Positions 48,029-60,182 of a stretch of 64,000 bases of DNA are shown here, in pieces. A program made the translations under genes and the position numbers. Numbering within the stretch: the stretch's first letter is position 1; each line of letters opens with the position of its first letter. The notes below the pieces were generated by a model that was not told the origin of the DNA, searched no databases, and saw only the letters and a list, made by a program, of their open reading frames with translations. Source of the stretch: Nectonema munidae (Eukaryota > Nematomorpha > Nectonematoida > Nectonematidae); assembly GCA_030549495.1 (NCBI GenBank), contig JAUIRK010000015.1, positions 122,150-186,149 on the forward strand, read 5' to 3'.

Positions 48029-48172
48029 AAGTTTGGTAGCCGGCTATTTGCAGCAATCGGCCTTTTTGGACCCGCGATACGCATATGCATCGCTTGTCTT
48101 GTATTACATTTGTGACCAGTGATGCATATATGAATCACAAATAATATCATAAAAATTTGATTGGAGGGTTAA
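48029..48172. mobile_element. Probable TTAA MITE with piggyBac-like right end
   Basis: TTAA lies at 48029-48032 and 48169-48172. Read inward from the right, TTAACCCTCCAATC is followed by TGATTCATATATGCATCACT and GGTCACAAAT. The right border of the piggyBac region (51590-51791) has the same ATTTGACCAGTGATTCATAT block and an AAAGGG|TTAA end. The left end is not clearly matching, so the limits are tentative. Confidence 0.5.
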
Positions 48173-50229
48173 CATGGAAAAATCTAAGTTTACCAATGTG
48201 ATACCAAAAGTTATCTTAGCATAATCGAAAAGTTTTTTTTCCACATTTTTAAATATTTTCCAGGAAAAATGAAATTTTTATCTTAGAGTAGTTTTAATAT
48301 CTATACCATTTTATTGAGTCTCTGATTTTAACTGAAAAAAACATGCTAGCAAGTATTATTTCAACACGGCGACTGAAAACACTCCATTGAGCCTGTGTAC
48401 AGTGGAATATTGGGAAAACAGTGCACAAGGAGTTGCAGAGACTTGACAGCATTGATGTATCATATATGAATCGACATCTGTACTTCAGCATTTTTAGCAT
48501 GCATATCATTTCAGACAATCAATACAAATTGATACATCCATCACGCTTATCCCCATCTTTTTGCGTTTTGTTAGTGTAGAAGGAATTTTGCTTACTTCCG
48601 TTTAATTTTTTGCATACTTTAGATTCTTTTATTCTTGTGCAGTTTTTCCTATTTTTTCCGAGTTATTAGTTTACCCCTTTGTTATTTTATCATTTTCCTT
48701 TTATTTTGCTAAATAATGGTAAGGTAATGTGTTTTTAAAATAGTATTAACTTTTTGAATTGCAATTTTATGCAATTTACAACTCAAATAACATTTTAGAT
48801 GAATAATATCTATGTGAAAATGTTATTTTTGAAACGATTATAGTGTCTTTTGTCTGTAATATTTTTAAAGCTTATGTATAGCAGTCTTTTTATGAAAAAA
48901 ATCTGAATTCAGCACAAACAAGACGACGTATTTGTTTGTTATTTTTATTACCCGCCAAAAACAAAAACCTATTGAATGATTGTTGCAACGTGCTAGATAA
49001 GTTGTAAGTTGTTTTAATGTTTTATACGGATTATAATATGGTGTATATTTATACACAGTAGTATCTCGTTTTTAAAAATCGTAGTATTAGAACAATTAGG
49101 TAGACCAAAAAAGTAGAGCCCAAACTAGTTATATTTGATTTTCCTGATTATTTGCTATGTATTTTATTCATAATCTTAGTTTCTAAATCATAGATTCCAA
49201 AATTTATTAGTGACACATTTAAGGCTTCTGTTCCAAGCAGTAAATTGTTGTGCGTTGTCAATATCGTGTACTGTCTGAATAAACATTTTGCTTGATTTAT
49301 CGTTTCAGTAAAACATGCATGCACCTTACAGTTTAGTTGGTGATTGAAAACGTATTATTTATTTTAATTTATCTCTTGATAGTATAAATTTTTCGTAATA
49401 AACTAAATCGGCTTTCGAACACTTTGTTAAAATGAGTTATTTCGAAAACCAAGATACATATATTTACCCGAGGTCTGAGGGGATCCCAAACCTGCCCATT
49501 CCCCGAGGGGAGAGTTAATCCTCATTCCCCCGCAAAAAAAACTGAATCCTGTTTTTGAAGAATCAATTTTACTTTTTTATTAGTTATACAGTACACATTA
49601 GGCTTGTTATAATACTCGCATTTTTTAACTCTTTCGTGATTTTTTTTTAATAAATTTTATATTATAACTTTTTAAAGTTGTAGAGATCCTAAAAAAATAA
49701 TGAAAATATAAGTTTATTGTTTACATGCAGATTGGCTCATCTAACCTTACTAACGAGAAGATATTTTAACTTGATGATACCGTCCAGCAATTCTCCATCG
49801 GAAAGATCTATTAGTTTTGATTCGAATAACATAAACACTAAAAAAGAGATGTTTGAACCTCGAGAAATATGAAGAATTAATACTTATCGGTCAAAAAAGA
49901 AAATCATTTGAAAAACTTGGTCGAAAGAAATCTGCTCTATTTCATTTTATTATAAACACTCTTTTATTGCATAATGAAGTACACTTTATAACAATTTTGT
50001 ATCTTAAACTGTAAGAAAAAACTTTTCCTCAATCCTAGACAAATCCGCGTAGGCAAGACTTTTTCCTGGCCCGAACTAAATTTACTTCCCTGCAGAGCTC
50101 AGATATTTTCTCATTCATATTGTATTAAATGTTGATATATGATATCAATTATGCTCTTCTTCTTGACTTTTAATAGAGAAAGGTTTTTTTTATTTTAGAG
50201 TTTTAAAATATCTGATATAACTTGATTTG

Positions 50230-51410
50230 ATTGATGAAGAACAAGTAATTTTAGGGGTTTCATTGAATCCCCTTTAAATGCTTGCCCGGTGATATCTGAT
50301 GAAGATTCGGGAGATGATGATTGTTTTGAGTATAACAATTCAGCTCCAATCAATTAGCGGCTTCAGCACAATTTGACAGTGAAAATAATTCAGAAGGAGA
50401 AATGTGTGAAACATCCTCCCAAAAAAGTAAAGAGTGTCGAATGGGGTATTGTGGACAGTTCAAAATGTTTAAAGAAGAGCTTTTTACCCAACTATGGACC
50501 TTTTTTTCATGCTCAATAGCTTCAAATATTGACGATTCTTGCTATGTTTTTAAACATACAAATTATAGACATGTTTGTTGACATGTCAAATACATACGCT
50601 CTATAAAAAAACTTTTGCTTGAATGTATCCCGTGATGAAATACTTTGTTTCATAGACATATTAATTTGCTCAAGCTATAACTTTTTTATATTTTTTATAT
50701 TGCTCAAGATAATTTTTTTTCATCGTATGACTTAGTTAACGAAATGCTTGCGATGGAAAAAAAGATAACTAGGACCATCCGCAGTTAAGTCCGAAATAAA
50801 GATTTGAAAGAGAAGAAAAGAGGCTTCCATCAAATTTTATCCTTTGTTGGAGTCAACATTTTCCAGTGGTATGACAATAAATCAGTACTCGCATTTCAAA
50901 TTCTTGCACATGCGAGCCTTTATCTCATGTTGCAAGATGTTCTCGTAAAGAAAGGAAGAAACTTCTCGTTTCCCAGCCGAATATTTTCAATGTTTACAGC
51001 AGTCAAATGCAATAGGTTGATCGATTGGATCAAAACATTGCACAATATCAAGTACCAATTCGAGGTAAAAAATGGTATTGGCCCACTTTGAGTCACTTGA
51101 TCAATACGTCAGTATCTCAAGCGTGGCAAATATACAGATTGACTGCAAATCAAAAGATGGATCAATTGTGTTTTCGAAGAGCGCTCGTTGAAATTCTTTT
51201 GTCAAAGTTTGGAGTGCCATCTATGTTAGCTCGACAAAGTGTTTTGAACCCGGTGAATGAAGTAAGATTTGACAAAAAAAAGTTCATTTTGTATGTAATA
51301 CTGAAGAGAAAAGAAGAATCCGATGTAGACTTTGTCACACTATGACACAAACTATGTGTAAAAAGTGTAAGGTGGGTGTACATGTTAAGTGTTTTATAGA
51401 TTTTCATACA
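50230..51410 (+). pseudogene. piggyBac transposase remnant (PGBD-like)
   Basis: The N-terminal acidic region (SDEDSGDDDCFEYNN near 50290) is followed by blocks typical of the DDE_Tnp_1_7 domain in changing frames. These are a NYGPFFH/MFVDMSNTYAL region, then GVNIFQWYDNKSVLAF (51-kb side), then VPIRGKKWYWPTLSHLINTS and VSQAWQIYRL (RGKKWYWPLF...NAWxI). FRRALVEILL follows, and a C-terminal cysteine-rich zinc finger (RRIRCRLCHT, CKKCKVGVHVKCF) at about 51310-51400. Its right terminus is probably the TTAA at 51788-51791. Several frameshifts and stops are present, so it is inactive. Confidence 0.75.
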
Positions 51411-51791
51411 AAATAATTATTTGCCCATATATACACACATATATATATATGCATACATTTATCTTTTTTTTGAATATAATGCATAATAAACTGTTTACTT
51501 TTTAGTTTTAAAACAGAATAATTGTAATATTAAAAATTTTCAAAAATTTCTTAGCGATTTTTTTTAATTTTATAACTTTCAAAAAATGTACCCATATTTG
51601 ACCAGTGATTCATATATGATACGGCTGAATTTGCATATGAAAAGACTTCAAAAATTCAAAATTTTTATATATAATATATTTCTATATTGATTATGATATC
51701 TTAAACCGAAAATTATAATATAAATTTTTTTTTTAGCAATTGTCCTAAATGGCATATAATGCTTCATTGCAAACGGTCAAAAAAGGGTTAA

Positions 51792-52818
51792 CATGCGCTA
51801 TCTCTCCTGTGTTTACATTTTCTCTGACACTTTCCATTCATTCTCTTCGCTCTCTTCTCTACTATACTGAGACGCATAAGAAGAAATAGGAAAGGAGTCC
51901 CTGCTCCCAAGGATATATATTTTGCAATTCCAGAAATTTATCGTTTTGAAAATGAGAGACAATTTCTTCAGTTAGATCTTCATACTGGTAATAGAGATAT
52001 GGTCTTTGTTTGGAAGAAGAATTAGGACAAATAATCACTGCGAGGGCTACCATAATTCGTAATTTAGAATAATTTAAATAAACTGATTTATTTATTTTTT
52101 GTAGATTGCACGCAAGTCTTCAGTTCGAAAAGGTTACAATTTGGGAACTAGTTAATTATTGCATCAAAAGTGAAGAAAAATTGTTGAAAGATATGGTAAA
52201 AATCGAAGAAGTGGACTCAAGGTACAATTGGAGCGGTGGCAAAATTTGAAAAATTCAAGAAAACGAAGAAAATCTTGAAAGGATTAAAAGAGAATATATG
52301 GAAAATAGGAATGTATACATCTTCTTGACTAGAATATCAATCTATGTCTTTTAATATTTCTCATATTTTATCGTAATAAATAATTTTATAAAAATGTAAT
52401 AAAAATTTTTAAATGCAAAACTTTTTAAAATGACTTTTAAATGCTTTTTGCTAACAATGCGTGCAAATTCTCCACTGAAAAAAATGGCGAAAATTTTATA
52501 GTTCCATAAAGAAAAAACCAGCTGAGAATATCACAAGAGTGTAATAATTGGAATGAAATAGTGAAGAGAAGATTGGAAATGGACAAAATGTGTTGATATT
52601 GTAAAATATGTTTCTCATAACAAGTCATAAACCTAAACTATAACATATGCTAAAGATTCAGCAATATTACATAGCTATATCTCAGTGCTACGCTGTAAAT
52701 TTTAAAGAGGCAAAATGATGATAACGAAAATATTTAAGTGGAGGTGGAAGAGAGCGAGGAGAATGAATGGAAAGTGTAAGCGAAAATTCATGGTAAACAT
52801 AGAAGAGATAGCGCGTGG
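51792..52818 (+). mobile_element. Short MULE with about 75-bp terminal inverted repeats
   Basis: Left 51792-51866 and right 52741-52818 are inverted: CATGCGCTATCTCTCCTGTG versus CACGCGCTATCTCTTCTATG, then CACTTTCCATTCATTCTC in both. Inside, 52100-52340 reads TIWELVNYCIKSEEKLLKDM and later ENLERIKREYMENRN and YIFLTRISIYV. That is the C-terminal end of MULE transposases (HPTIWxFI...EQ...Y..EYLRGIA). The catalytic part is deleted. A clear TSD was not found. The left end abuts the TTAA that ends the piggyBac region. Confidence 0.65.
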
Positions 52819-53119
52819 CAAGGCAAGGAATTTATTCGAGAGAGAGAGAGGCACGCTTGTTTTAAGATTGCTGCAAATGTCCTAGAACCTTAAATTTAGA
52901 TCTAATAAGTAGTTGACATTTTCTTCTTTTTTTTTTAAATATTTTTTATCAAAAAAAGTTAAACCCAACTTTTGATAATAAACACTCGAGATTTCTTGTG
53001 AGTTTTTCCAGCGCTCTCCAAAACACATGGGAAGAGAATCATGACTTAAAGCTTATTGATCAAAATATATATGCATATGTATTATTTTGTAATTTCATTA
53101 ATATAGTTAATAGTCATAC

Positions 53120-53285
53120 CGTAGTATACGAACGGATTTATCTTTGTGACCTTGAATATCAATCATGACGTCTGCTTCATCTAATATGAAGATTTTTATG
53201 AGAGATGGGTCAAAAATCTTTAATCGAATCCAACTTAAAGTCGTTCCTGGAGTACCAACTATAATCTGAGATGATATTTTAGCAC
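53120..53285 (-). CDS. DDX19: DDX19/Dbp5-like helicase, DEAD-motif exon
   Basis: The acceptor ATTTGATAG at 53286 and the donor CTACG|GTATGA bound 166 bp. It encodes GAKISSQIIVGTPGTTLSW (motif Ib TPGT) and SLIKIFILDEADVMIDIQGH followed by KDKSVRILR. DEAD is motif II, and GH(K/Q)D(K/Q)S is characteristic of DDX19/Dbp5 rather than other DEAD-box proteins. It is the most 5' exon visible. Exons for the N-terminal helix, Q motif, motif I (GxGKT) and motif Ia were not found between 53286 and 64000 and probably lie past the right edge. Confidence 0.88.
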
Positions 53286-53567
53286 CTATCAAATATGCAA
53301 ACATTTTTATAAATAGAAAACCCCTTCCTTAGAATATTTTTGAAAAATTTCACCAATGATATATGGTTAAATTCCAGAATATTAGTCTTTAAAGTTTAAG
53401 CTAAGCATTTTAAGGAATGATATATCATTAAATGTCCTTATTTTGAAGAAAAAAATATGTGATATATATTTCTAAGATACGCTTTTTCAGGAAAGAATTT
53501 CATGCTGTAAATTTTGAATACTTTTTGATTAATGAAAATGCTGAAAAAGGTCTTCCCTTAAACTTTT

Positions 53568-53780
53568 GCACTCATAAAGTCAATTTCTATAAAATTAATC
53601 TCTAATCTTTGAAAAAGTCGAAACAAGGATTTAGAACTTGATAAAGTGTGAAACAAAAATATAAAGTCAATTTTTCAAATTTAAGTAAATAAAGCTTTGA
53701 TACCTTAAATTCAAAATTTTATAAAGAAGAAAAAGTATGAATAGGTTATTAAAATATGTAAGAGTAGAACTTCACTCACA
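53568..53780 (-). repeat. Dispersed repeat, second copy at 28765-29003
   Basis: This is the reverse complement of the repeat at 28765-29003. The shared limit is TCAATTTCTATAAAATTAAT at this copy's left edge. Internally it differs by small indels. Element type is unknown. Confidence 0.75.
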
Positions 53781-54191
53781 ATACACATAATTATGAATAT
53801 GTTGATAACGGTTTTATATTAATGCTGAATGGGTGTGAGAGTATACAGATTTGTAGAACATGTTATCAAAGTAAGTTAAAACAAGACGAAAAGAGTGATA
53901 AATTTCATGAATACTTTCAAAAAAATTATCTTTTCGAACGATCATTTTTGCCAGCCATGTAAAACTTTTGGACAAGGTTTATTGCGCGTCTTTGTTTGGT
54001 CGCATTTGTGTGCGTGTGGTGTAGAAATTTTTTTCTATCACACACATAGTTGTGAATGAGGCAAAAAATGGTCAGCTCTCAAAGAGAGAGGGTTTAACTG
54101 TTGTCTAAGAACTGACGATTTGTGCATAAGTGTGCTTTTTACAAAGAATTTGCGTTGCTATATTTGTGTAATCGTCACATTATTGTGAGTG
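53773..54191. repeat. Inverted CACTCACAATA ends, possible MITE
   Basis: CACTCACAATA at 53773-53783 is matched by TATTGTGAGTG at 54181-54191. The interior contains a further imperfect palindrome (GTGTGGTGTAGAAA...TTTCTATCACACAC near 54010-54045). No TSD was recognised, and the left edge overlaps the adjacent dispersed repeat. Confidence 0.35.
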
Positions 54192-54325
54192 AGATGAAAA
54201 CTTGCTTCAGAGATTTTCAGACTCTCTATAACTGAAACGTGACTAGAGATCATTAATTTGACATATGTTTTATCTTATATGCCTGATGTGACTGAAAAAA
54301 TGAGAAGCATAGAGGAGGTGAACAT

Positions 54326-55080
54326 TTGACACATTTCTGTATTGACACCTTTTGTAATTCAAAATTTGATACTTCTTTTGTTCAAACGTTAATTAGTGAT
54401 AATAACTTTGTAAAGAAAGTAACAGAATCTTTTTTATCAGCAAATATACCCTTGAATAAATTGAATTATCCTTCGATAGAATTGTTCAAATATATGAGGT
54501 ACAATTGTCCAAATCCAAATTCTTGTCGATATTACATTACAAGTCTTGCAGAAAATATAAAAGAAAGTATGTAAAAAGTAGTTTTTTATTTCTAATTATA
54601 GATGAGTCCTCGTTTGGAAATAAGAATTATGTAAATGTTTTAGTTGGAGATCTAAGTTTATCAAAGAAAGCGTATTTAATTTGTTTACTTTGTTCTACTT
54701 AAGTAAATAGTCAAAAAATTACTCAAATAATTGATGATAAAATAAAGTACTTAGAAATAGAATTTTTTTGCTTCTCATTAGTGATGCAGCTACCTACCTA
54801 AATGAAAAAAGCTGAAAAACGTTAAAAATTTTACACCCCTGTTTGTTTCACGTTTATCACAACTGAACATACCAAATGATGTGTTTGATTTAAATATATA
54901 CATTCAGAAAAGATTAGAAGATAACGACGGTGAGAAAATTATGAAGAGAACAAAGTCTGATGCTCTAGCCCTTTCCTATACTGCTTACTTGAAAATGGAC
55001 AAGCAACATCAATAAAAGTTGAAAGAAGTTTTTCTATGCTCAACAACATATTAAGTAAAAATTGCAACTATAATGAAAAA
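54326..55080 (+). pseudogene. Internally deleted hAT transposase remnant
   Basis: 54385-54705 is nearly the same protein as the minus-strand hAT at 23904-24240 (FVKKVTESFLSANIPLNKLN, NPNSCRYYITSLAEN, LIIDESSFGNKN). One frame change falls in the middle. The central region is deleted to a short LFHVYHN-like stub near 54845. The C-terminal dimerisation block follows at about 54990-55060 (SIKVERSFSMLNNILSKN), the element's ERxFS motif. The BED finger is missing at the N-terminus. Confidence 0.75.
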
Positions 55081-55139
55081 TGCAACTATATTTTTTACAT
55101 CTATTTTTCTGAAATAATTCAAATTAAAAAAAATTCTTT

Positions 55140-56450
55140 ATAAAAAAGAAAGTAAGATTTTTTATTTTAGGAATTATTTCTTTTAATTTGAAAAATGTTA
55201 TAGGCAAAACAACAAAAACGTTTTATTGTACTCTACAAACAAGTAAAAAGTGTAAAAGTTTGAAAAACATGAAATATATTTTCTCAATATGTCTTTTTGT
55301 TTGAAATGTATTCATAGTTAAAATTGTATATATGAAAGATAGTAGAGTTTTAAAAAGGAAATTGAACACAATCATGAAGTGAATGAAAAACGGAAAACTT
55401 TTATTAAAAAAGTCAAAGAAGATTCAAGCTTTAAATCTTTCACACCAACACATAAGATATATAGGTAATTTGAAGTTTTAAAGCACCCCCATATTTTTAA
55501 TAAAAGTATTTTTTGAATACTGATAATATCAATAGAGTAAATATTGATAGTTTAAATAAATTAGCGAAACCAAACATCATCAAAAGATTGATAAGAATGA
55601 AAAGAGGAAGAAAAAACAACCAAAAGATGTAGATTTTGATATACTCAAGATTTAGTAAAATTAGAATGTGAAGAGATTTTTTAAGATTAGAAGTAATGCT
55701 GAGACATAATAAAAGACTTCTTTATTTTTCTGCAATTGTATTACGGTAAGTAATTCTTAATTTTATATATTACTATTTTTTAAAATAAATGCTCTTAGAT
55801 ACTGTTTAATGGTCTCAACGATAAATGAAATCTTTTTAAGTTGAACTTTCAAAAAGTGCCAGGCTTCACCCAAATTTGCACCGTTCACATTTTTTGCTCA
55901 AGAGTGCAAATACCCATTTTATATAGCTTCTTGCCAGATAAAAATGCCCTTATGTATTACTTAAAAAGTTAGTTTTTTTTTAATTTTTCGAATATTTAAA
56001 GAAAACTGGATTGAAACTAATTAAATATATAAATGGCGATTTTGAAATATTAATAATGAATGCAGCCAAGAAAGTAAAATTTTTTATACGATTAGTTCTT
56101 TTTAATTTCATGTTTCAAATAGGTTTTTCCTACTAGTGAATATTACTAGTGGATGTTTATTTCACTATACAACAGCAATTTATAAAAATGTGGTAAATTT
56201 TAGATTCAAGTCCAAATATTGCAAAAATAAAACTTTTCGTTTTACTACTAAAACTAGAATTGAAATCAATCAAATTGAATATGGGAAGAAGAAAAGTGGT
56301 TCAAAAGAAAAAGAATTTGTATTAAAAGTCAAGGAAGAGTTTCTAGAAAAAAGATGTTCTTTCATTTTTGATAAATGTTTCTGTTCTACTGATGAAAGCC
56401 AAAAGCTTGCAAGAAGAAAATGAATAGAATAGAAGAAAATGAATTTGAAA
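55140..56450 (+). pseudogene. FLYWCH/MULE transposase remnant, plus strand
   Basis: The N-terminal section matches 27550-28250 (minus) and 36950-37740 (plus): TGTACTCTACAAACAAGTAA, CACAATCATGAAGTGAATGA (HNHEVNE) and TTCACACCAACACATAAGAT. A block near 56150-56210 (SGCLFHYTTAIYKNVV) matches the GCxFHxxQAIxR region of MULE transposases and the KGCLFHFSQAVYRAN block at 25840. The frame 56250-56423 is a lysine-rich tail. Many breaks and deletions are present. Confidence 0.6.
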
Positions 56451-56527
56451 GATAGATTTTTCGAAAATCAATAATAATCAAATTTTATTTTGTGTATATT
56501 TTTTGGTTTTCTAATTGTTAAGTAAGC

Positions 56528-56868
<341 letters not shown>

Positions 56869-57228
56869 GCTGCTTGTTTATAAAACATGTATGAGATGAT
56901 CATGATCATTCGAAAAGATAAAAGAATCAAACATCACATGCCAAGCTGCTCTGAAATTCCTATCGAACATATACAGACGATGCGTGAGAGCTATATAATA
57001 ATAATCCATTGCTTCAATATGCACACAATAAGTAAGCGGTCCGGTTAAAAGGTGCCGCAAGATTAAATTGGCAATATCTTTTTTTAAATAATAAAGTTCA
57101 CGCTGAAGTAAAATTTTTTATAAAATGTAAGTTCTTTTCTATTGTTTAAAATCTTTCTTCATTTAATTAATTAAAAATATTGTGCTAAACTAAGCTCCTT
57201 AAATAAAGGCCTTCTGATTTTAATGGCG

Positions 57229-57975
57229 GCTCGGTTAAAAAGTGCCGCAACGTTTTAATAAAATGTCTGCCTTTTAAAATGGATGATTATTTTCTTACTT
57301 TTATAAATATATTCATCCCTCTTTTTTTTTTTATATCTTTTCTACTTTTTAGACACGTAATGTAACTAAATTTAATTTCTTTATTTTTTTAAAAGAATGT
57401 TTTTTGAACTTAATTTGAAGCTTTATCAACCTACTTTTTTTGATATCAAATATTTTTTGTGAAAATGATCTGTAAAATTTACCGTCAGTTTATTTGAAAT
57501 GATACAATCAATGCTTTGATTGTACTGGCCTTTTCTATTTTCCCTGAAAAGTTTATCCAGTCATCAGGGCCTTTTTCATTCAAATAATAGTTTAAATTAT
57601 TATTGCTTAGTGTATAATTTTTCTAATATTATGTATTCTTATTCTAAAAGTATAGAGCGTATAGAAAAATTTGTTGCTTCCATTTCAACCAAACCTTTTC
57701 ATTTTACTTTTTTTTTTGGAAAATTTAAAGTTTTATATTGAAGGAGAATATATTTTCTTAAGATGCAAAAAATTTTTTTGGATTTGCGTCTTGCCAACAA
57801 GAACGGCTGCTATTTTATATCAAGATGCTTGATTTCGTTGTCATTTTGTGAAATGTGAGTTTTTTTCTCTTTATTGCCATTTCAACCATTTTTCAGATTT
57901 TGTTGTCATATTATATACAACAAATACATTGTAGCCTAATATATGCGTGCTGTTCCAACAAGTATGAGAGCAAAA
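57229..57975. other. Duplicated terminus and unassigned AT-rich DNA
   Basis: It begins with the internal copy of the terminal motif. The frame 57520-57741 (73 codons, FSLKSLSSHQGLFHSNNSLN) has no domain that I recognise. Confidence 0.4.
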
Positions 57976-58561
57976 CGTGGACCCGGACCCGTCCATACCC
58001 GCAAAATAAACTTTGTGGGTACCCCCAGTCCTGCAAATAATTTTTTTCCCGCATAGATTTCGAAATAAATTTTTGAGTAAACTATTGAACGCGCAAAAAT
58101 TGAATCAACTAATCATTCCGCTAACAAAACAGTAATTTTATTACGTTTCTTCAGGGAGGCAGAGTCCAAGGTTTAAACATCTAACTCTCACTTGAAACAT
58201 TTAAAAACTCCAAGTACATGTTAGAATTTATTTTCAACCACCTAGCTTTTTAGTATTATTTTATAATTTTTTAAGAAAATAATTTTTGAGGTGCTTAATC
58301 TCCTTATTTTTTATTTGATTTTACATAACACAATCTCAATTCTTATTCCCATACATGCGCATATTTCAGTTAAATTCGGCATATCATATAACTAAGGACT
58401 ATTAATGTAAAGGATGCTTAAAAAGTTTTCTGATTTATTTTTTTAATACTTTTTTGATTTTTGAGAAATGTTGTCAAATATTACCCAAAACTCAAAATTC
58501 TTCTATCCACACACGCATAACCGCGCAAATATTTTTATGTGGGTAATCGAGGGTCCAGCAA
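57975..58561. mobile_element. Possible MITE with TGGACCC ends
   Basis: TGGACCCGGACCCGTCCATA near 57978 and, read inward from 58561, TGGACCCTCGATTACCCACA are similar inverted ends, each followed by a TACCC(G/A)CA(A/T)A block. No clear TSD was found. The interior is AT-rich. Confidence 0.4.
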
Positions 58562-59823
58562 GTTTGACTGTATTATATTTTTTAGGTGGTTTATTTTGTG
58601 TCTTGATCATATGATTACTTTCCTAACACTGATAAGGAAAGATTATTATTCAACAGTAGAAGTAACTTCATAAATTTAAAGATGTATTTTTATTTTAGGT
58701 CAGCGCACTTGAATTTTGGAATTAGATTAAAGAAATATTTTTCTATCGCAAAATTTTTTAAAGTTTTCAATGCAAATACTTCAATGGCATAACCAGCATT
58801 ATTAACTTACGAATGACCTTTTGAATTGAAATTAATTAATTTTTTATAATGATAAAAATTTTTACATTTTATGATTCGCACTTTATCAATTTTTCTCACT
58901 TTTATCAGAGTTTTTATTAAAATAGAACTTGCAAGTGTTGCTAGGGCGCGGTTAAAACATGACTTCTGTCTTCTTAGTGTTCAATGTGAGGCGTTAGTTG
59001 TCACAGGCCCAAGATAACTTATAAGTTGATGACTGCATTTTCTGCTTACTCATGGCGTTCAGGGTATGTTATCCGCAAAAATTTCAAATAACTGTCCGTT
59101 TAAGCTTTGTTAAGGCAAGCAGTCGTCTTTGTTTATGCATCTTCCCATTAGTCATGTACCTGATGCCTATTCCTTCTTCCTTGTACTGAAAGGCGTTGAT
59201 TAAAATGGTTGTTAACCTAACAAAGACCGTAATTCTTCGAATCTTTTTTTCAATGAAAATACTTTATATTATGTTTAATTCAGACCTTATAAAGATCAAA
59301 AATGAATAATTGGTTGTGCTTGAAAAAAGTCTCCTATTTTTGAGATGATAATCGGCATCAGCAATATATTAAATGTTAAATTTATTAAAAATTGCTTAAT
59401 ATTCGTTTTTTGTATTTAAGTTTTCAATTAAAAAAAAGTAAAAAATCTCCTGGTTAAGGAACCTCTCATCTGCTGCAGATCTTTTGTCTTTTTGACAATT
59501 ATAGCAGTGTCGTTTAATTTGTATTAACCTAACAAAATGATTTCCTTTATCATATTTAAATTCTTCATTGACTCTTTCTTTCAAACGCCTTGATTTCTGT
59601 GCATAATTTTTTTACAATTGGTGGAGGAAACATTTGAATTGAGAGATAAAGAAATTCTTTTCGTTTACAATAAAGTTATTTATTCTTTTACATTCATAAA
59701 ATTGTTGAGTTTTTAGCAATTTACTAAATGATATCGAGCCTTTGTGTGAAAATAGGAAACCACGATTTTTTCTTCTATTTCTTCTTCTGTATAAAGAAAC
59801 TTACTTATCAAGCATATCAGCAC
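58562..59823. other. Spacer, nothing certain
   Basis: A minus-strand frame at 59396-59584 contains CYNCQKDKRSAADE, a lone CxxC of unknown meaning. I see no other feature. Confidence 0.35.
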
Positions 59824-60182
59824 CTCATATGTAAAGTGATCAGACGTCCCACTTTTGGCGGGACAGTCTAGATTTTCAACAAATTGTCCCAGGTCATTTT
59901 AAAAAAGTCCCGATTTTAGAAAAGAATGTACGACAAGCCAGAAAACGGCAATATACGATTTTCGGTGGCCATGTGACTACTTTGCCAGGATATGAATTTC
60001 ATATTATTTTTTTGTTTGGTAAAAAATAATTATCAATATTTAGAATTGTTATTTACTTGATTTATTTTTTGGTTTTAAATTTTTTGTTTTAGCAGTTTTA
60101 TTATTTTTTTTATCATCAATAAAAGCTAAGTAAAAGATGATTGTTCAAAAAGTATCAAAAAAATGGAAATTTCGAGTTTGTA

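Larger units (their letters stand above)
45241..53119 (-). other. Helicase intron 1, 7.9 kb, transposon-filled
   Basis: It is bounded by the donor CTACG|GTATGA at 53119 and the acceptor TTTTAG at 45241. It contains the TTAA-flanked gene-bearing element (45523-47682), a possible TTAA MITE (48029-48172), a piggyBac transposase remnant (50230-51410) and a MULE (51792-52818). The stretches 47700-48020, 48175-50220 and 52820-53100 are AT-rich without recognised genes. A C/G-rich patch at 49466-49545 is unexplained. Confidence 0.75.

Noticed and set aside
49466-49545. GC-rich patch with CCCCGAGGGG palindrome as a regulatory site
   Set aside because: Could be an end of an unlisted MITE. No partner or supporting context was found.
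54326-54705. Host gene paralogous to the frame at 23904-24470
   Set aside because: Both copies carry hAT transposase blocks and are broken, so they are transposon copies and not host paralogues.
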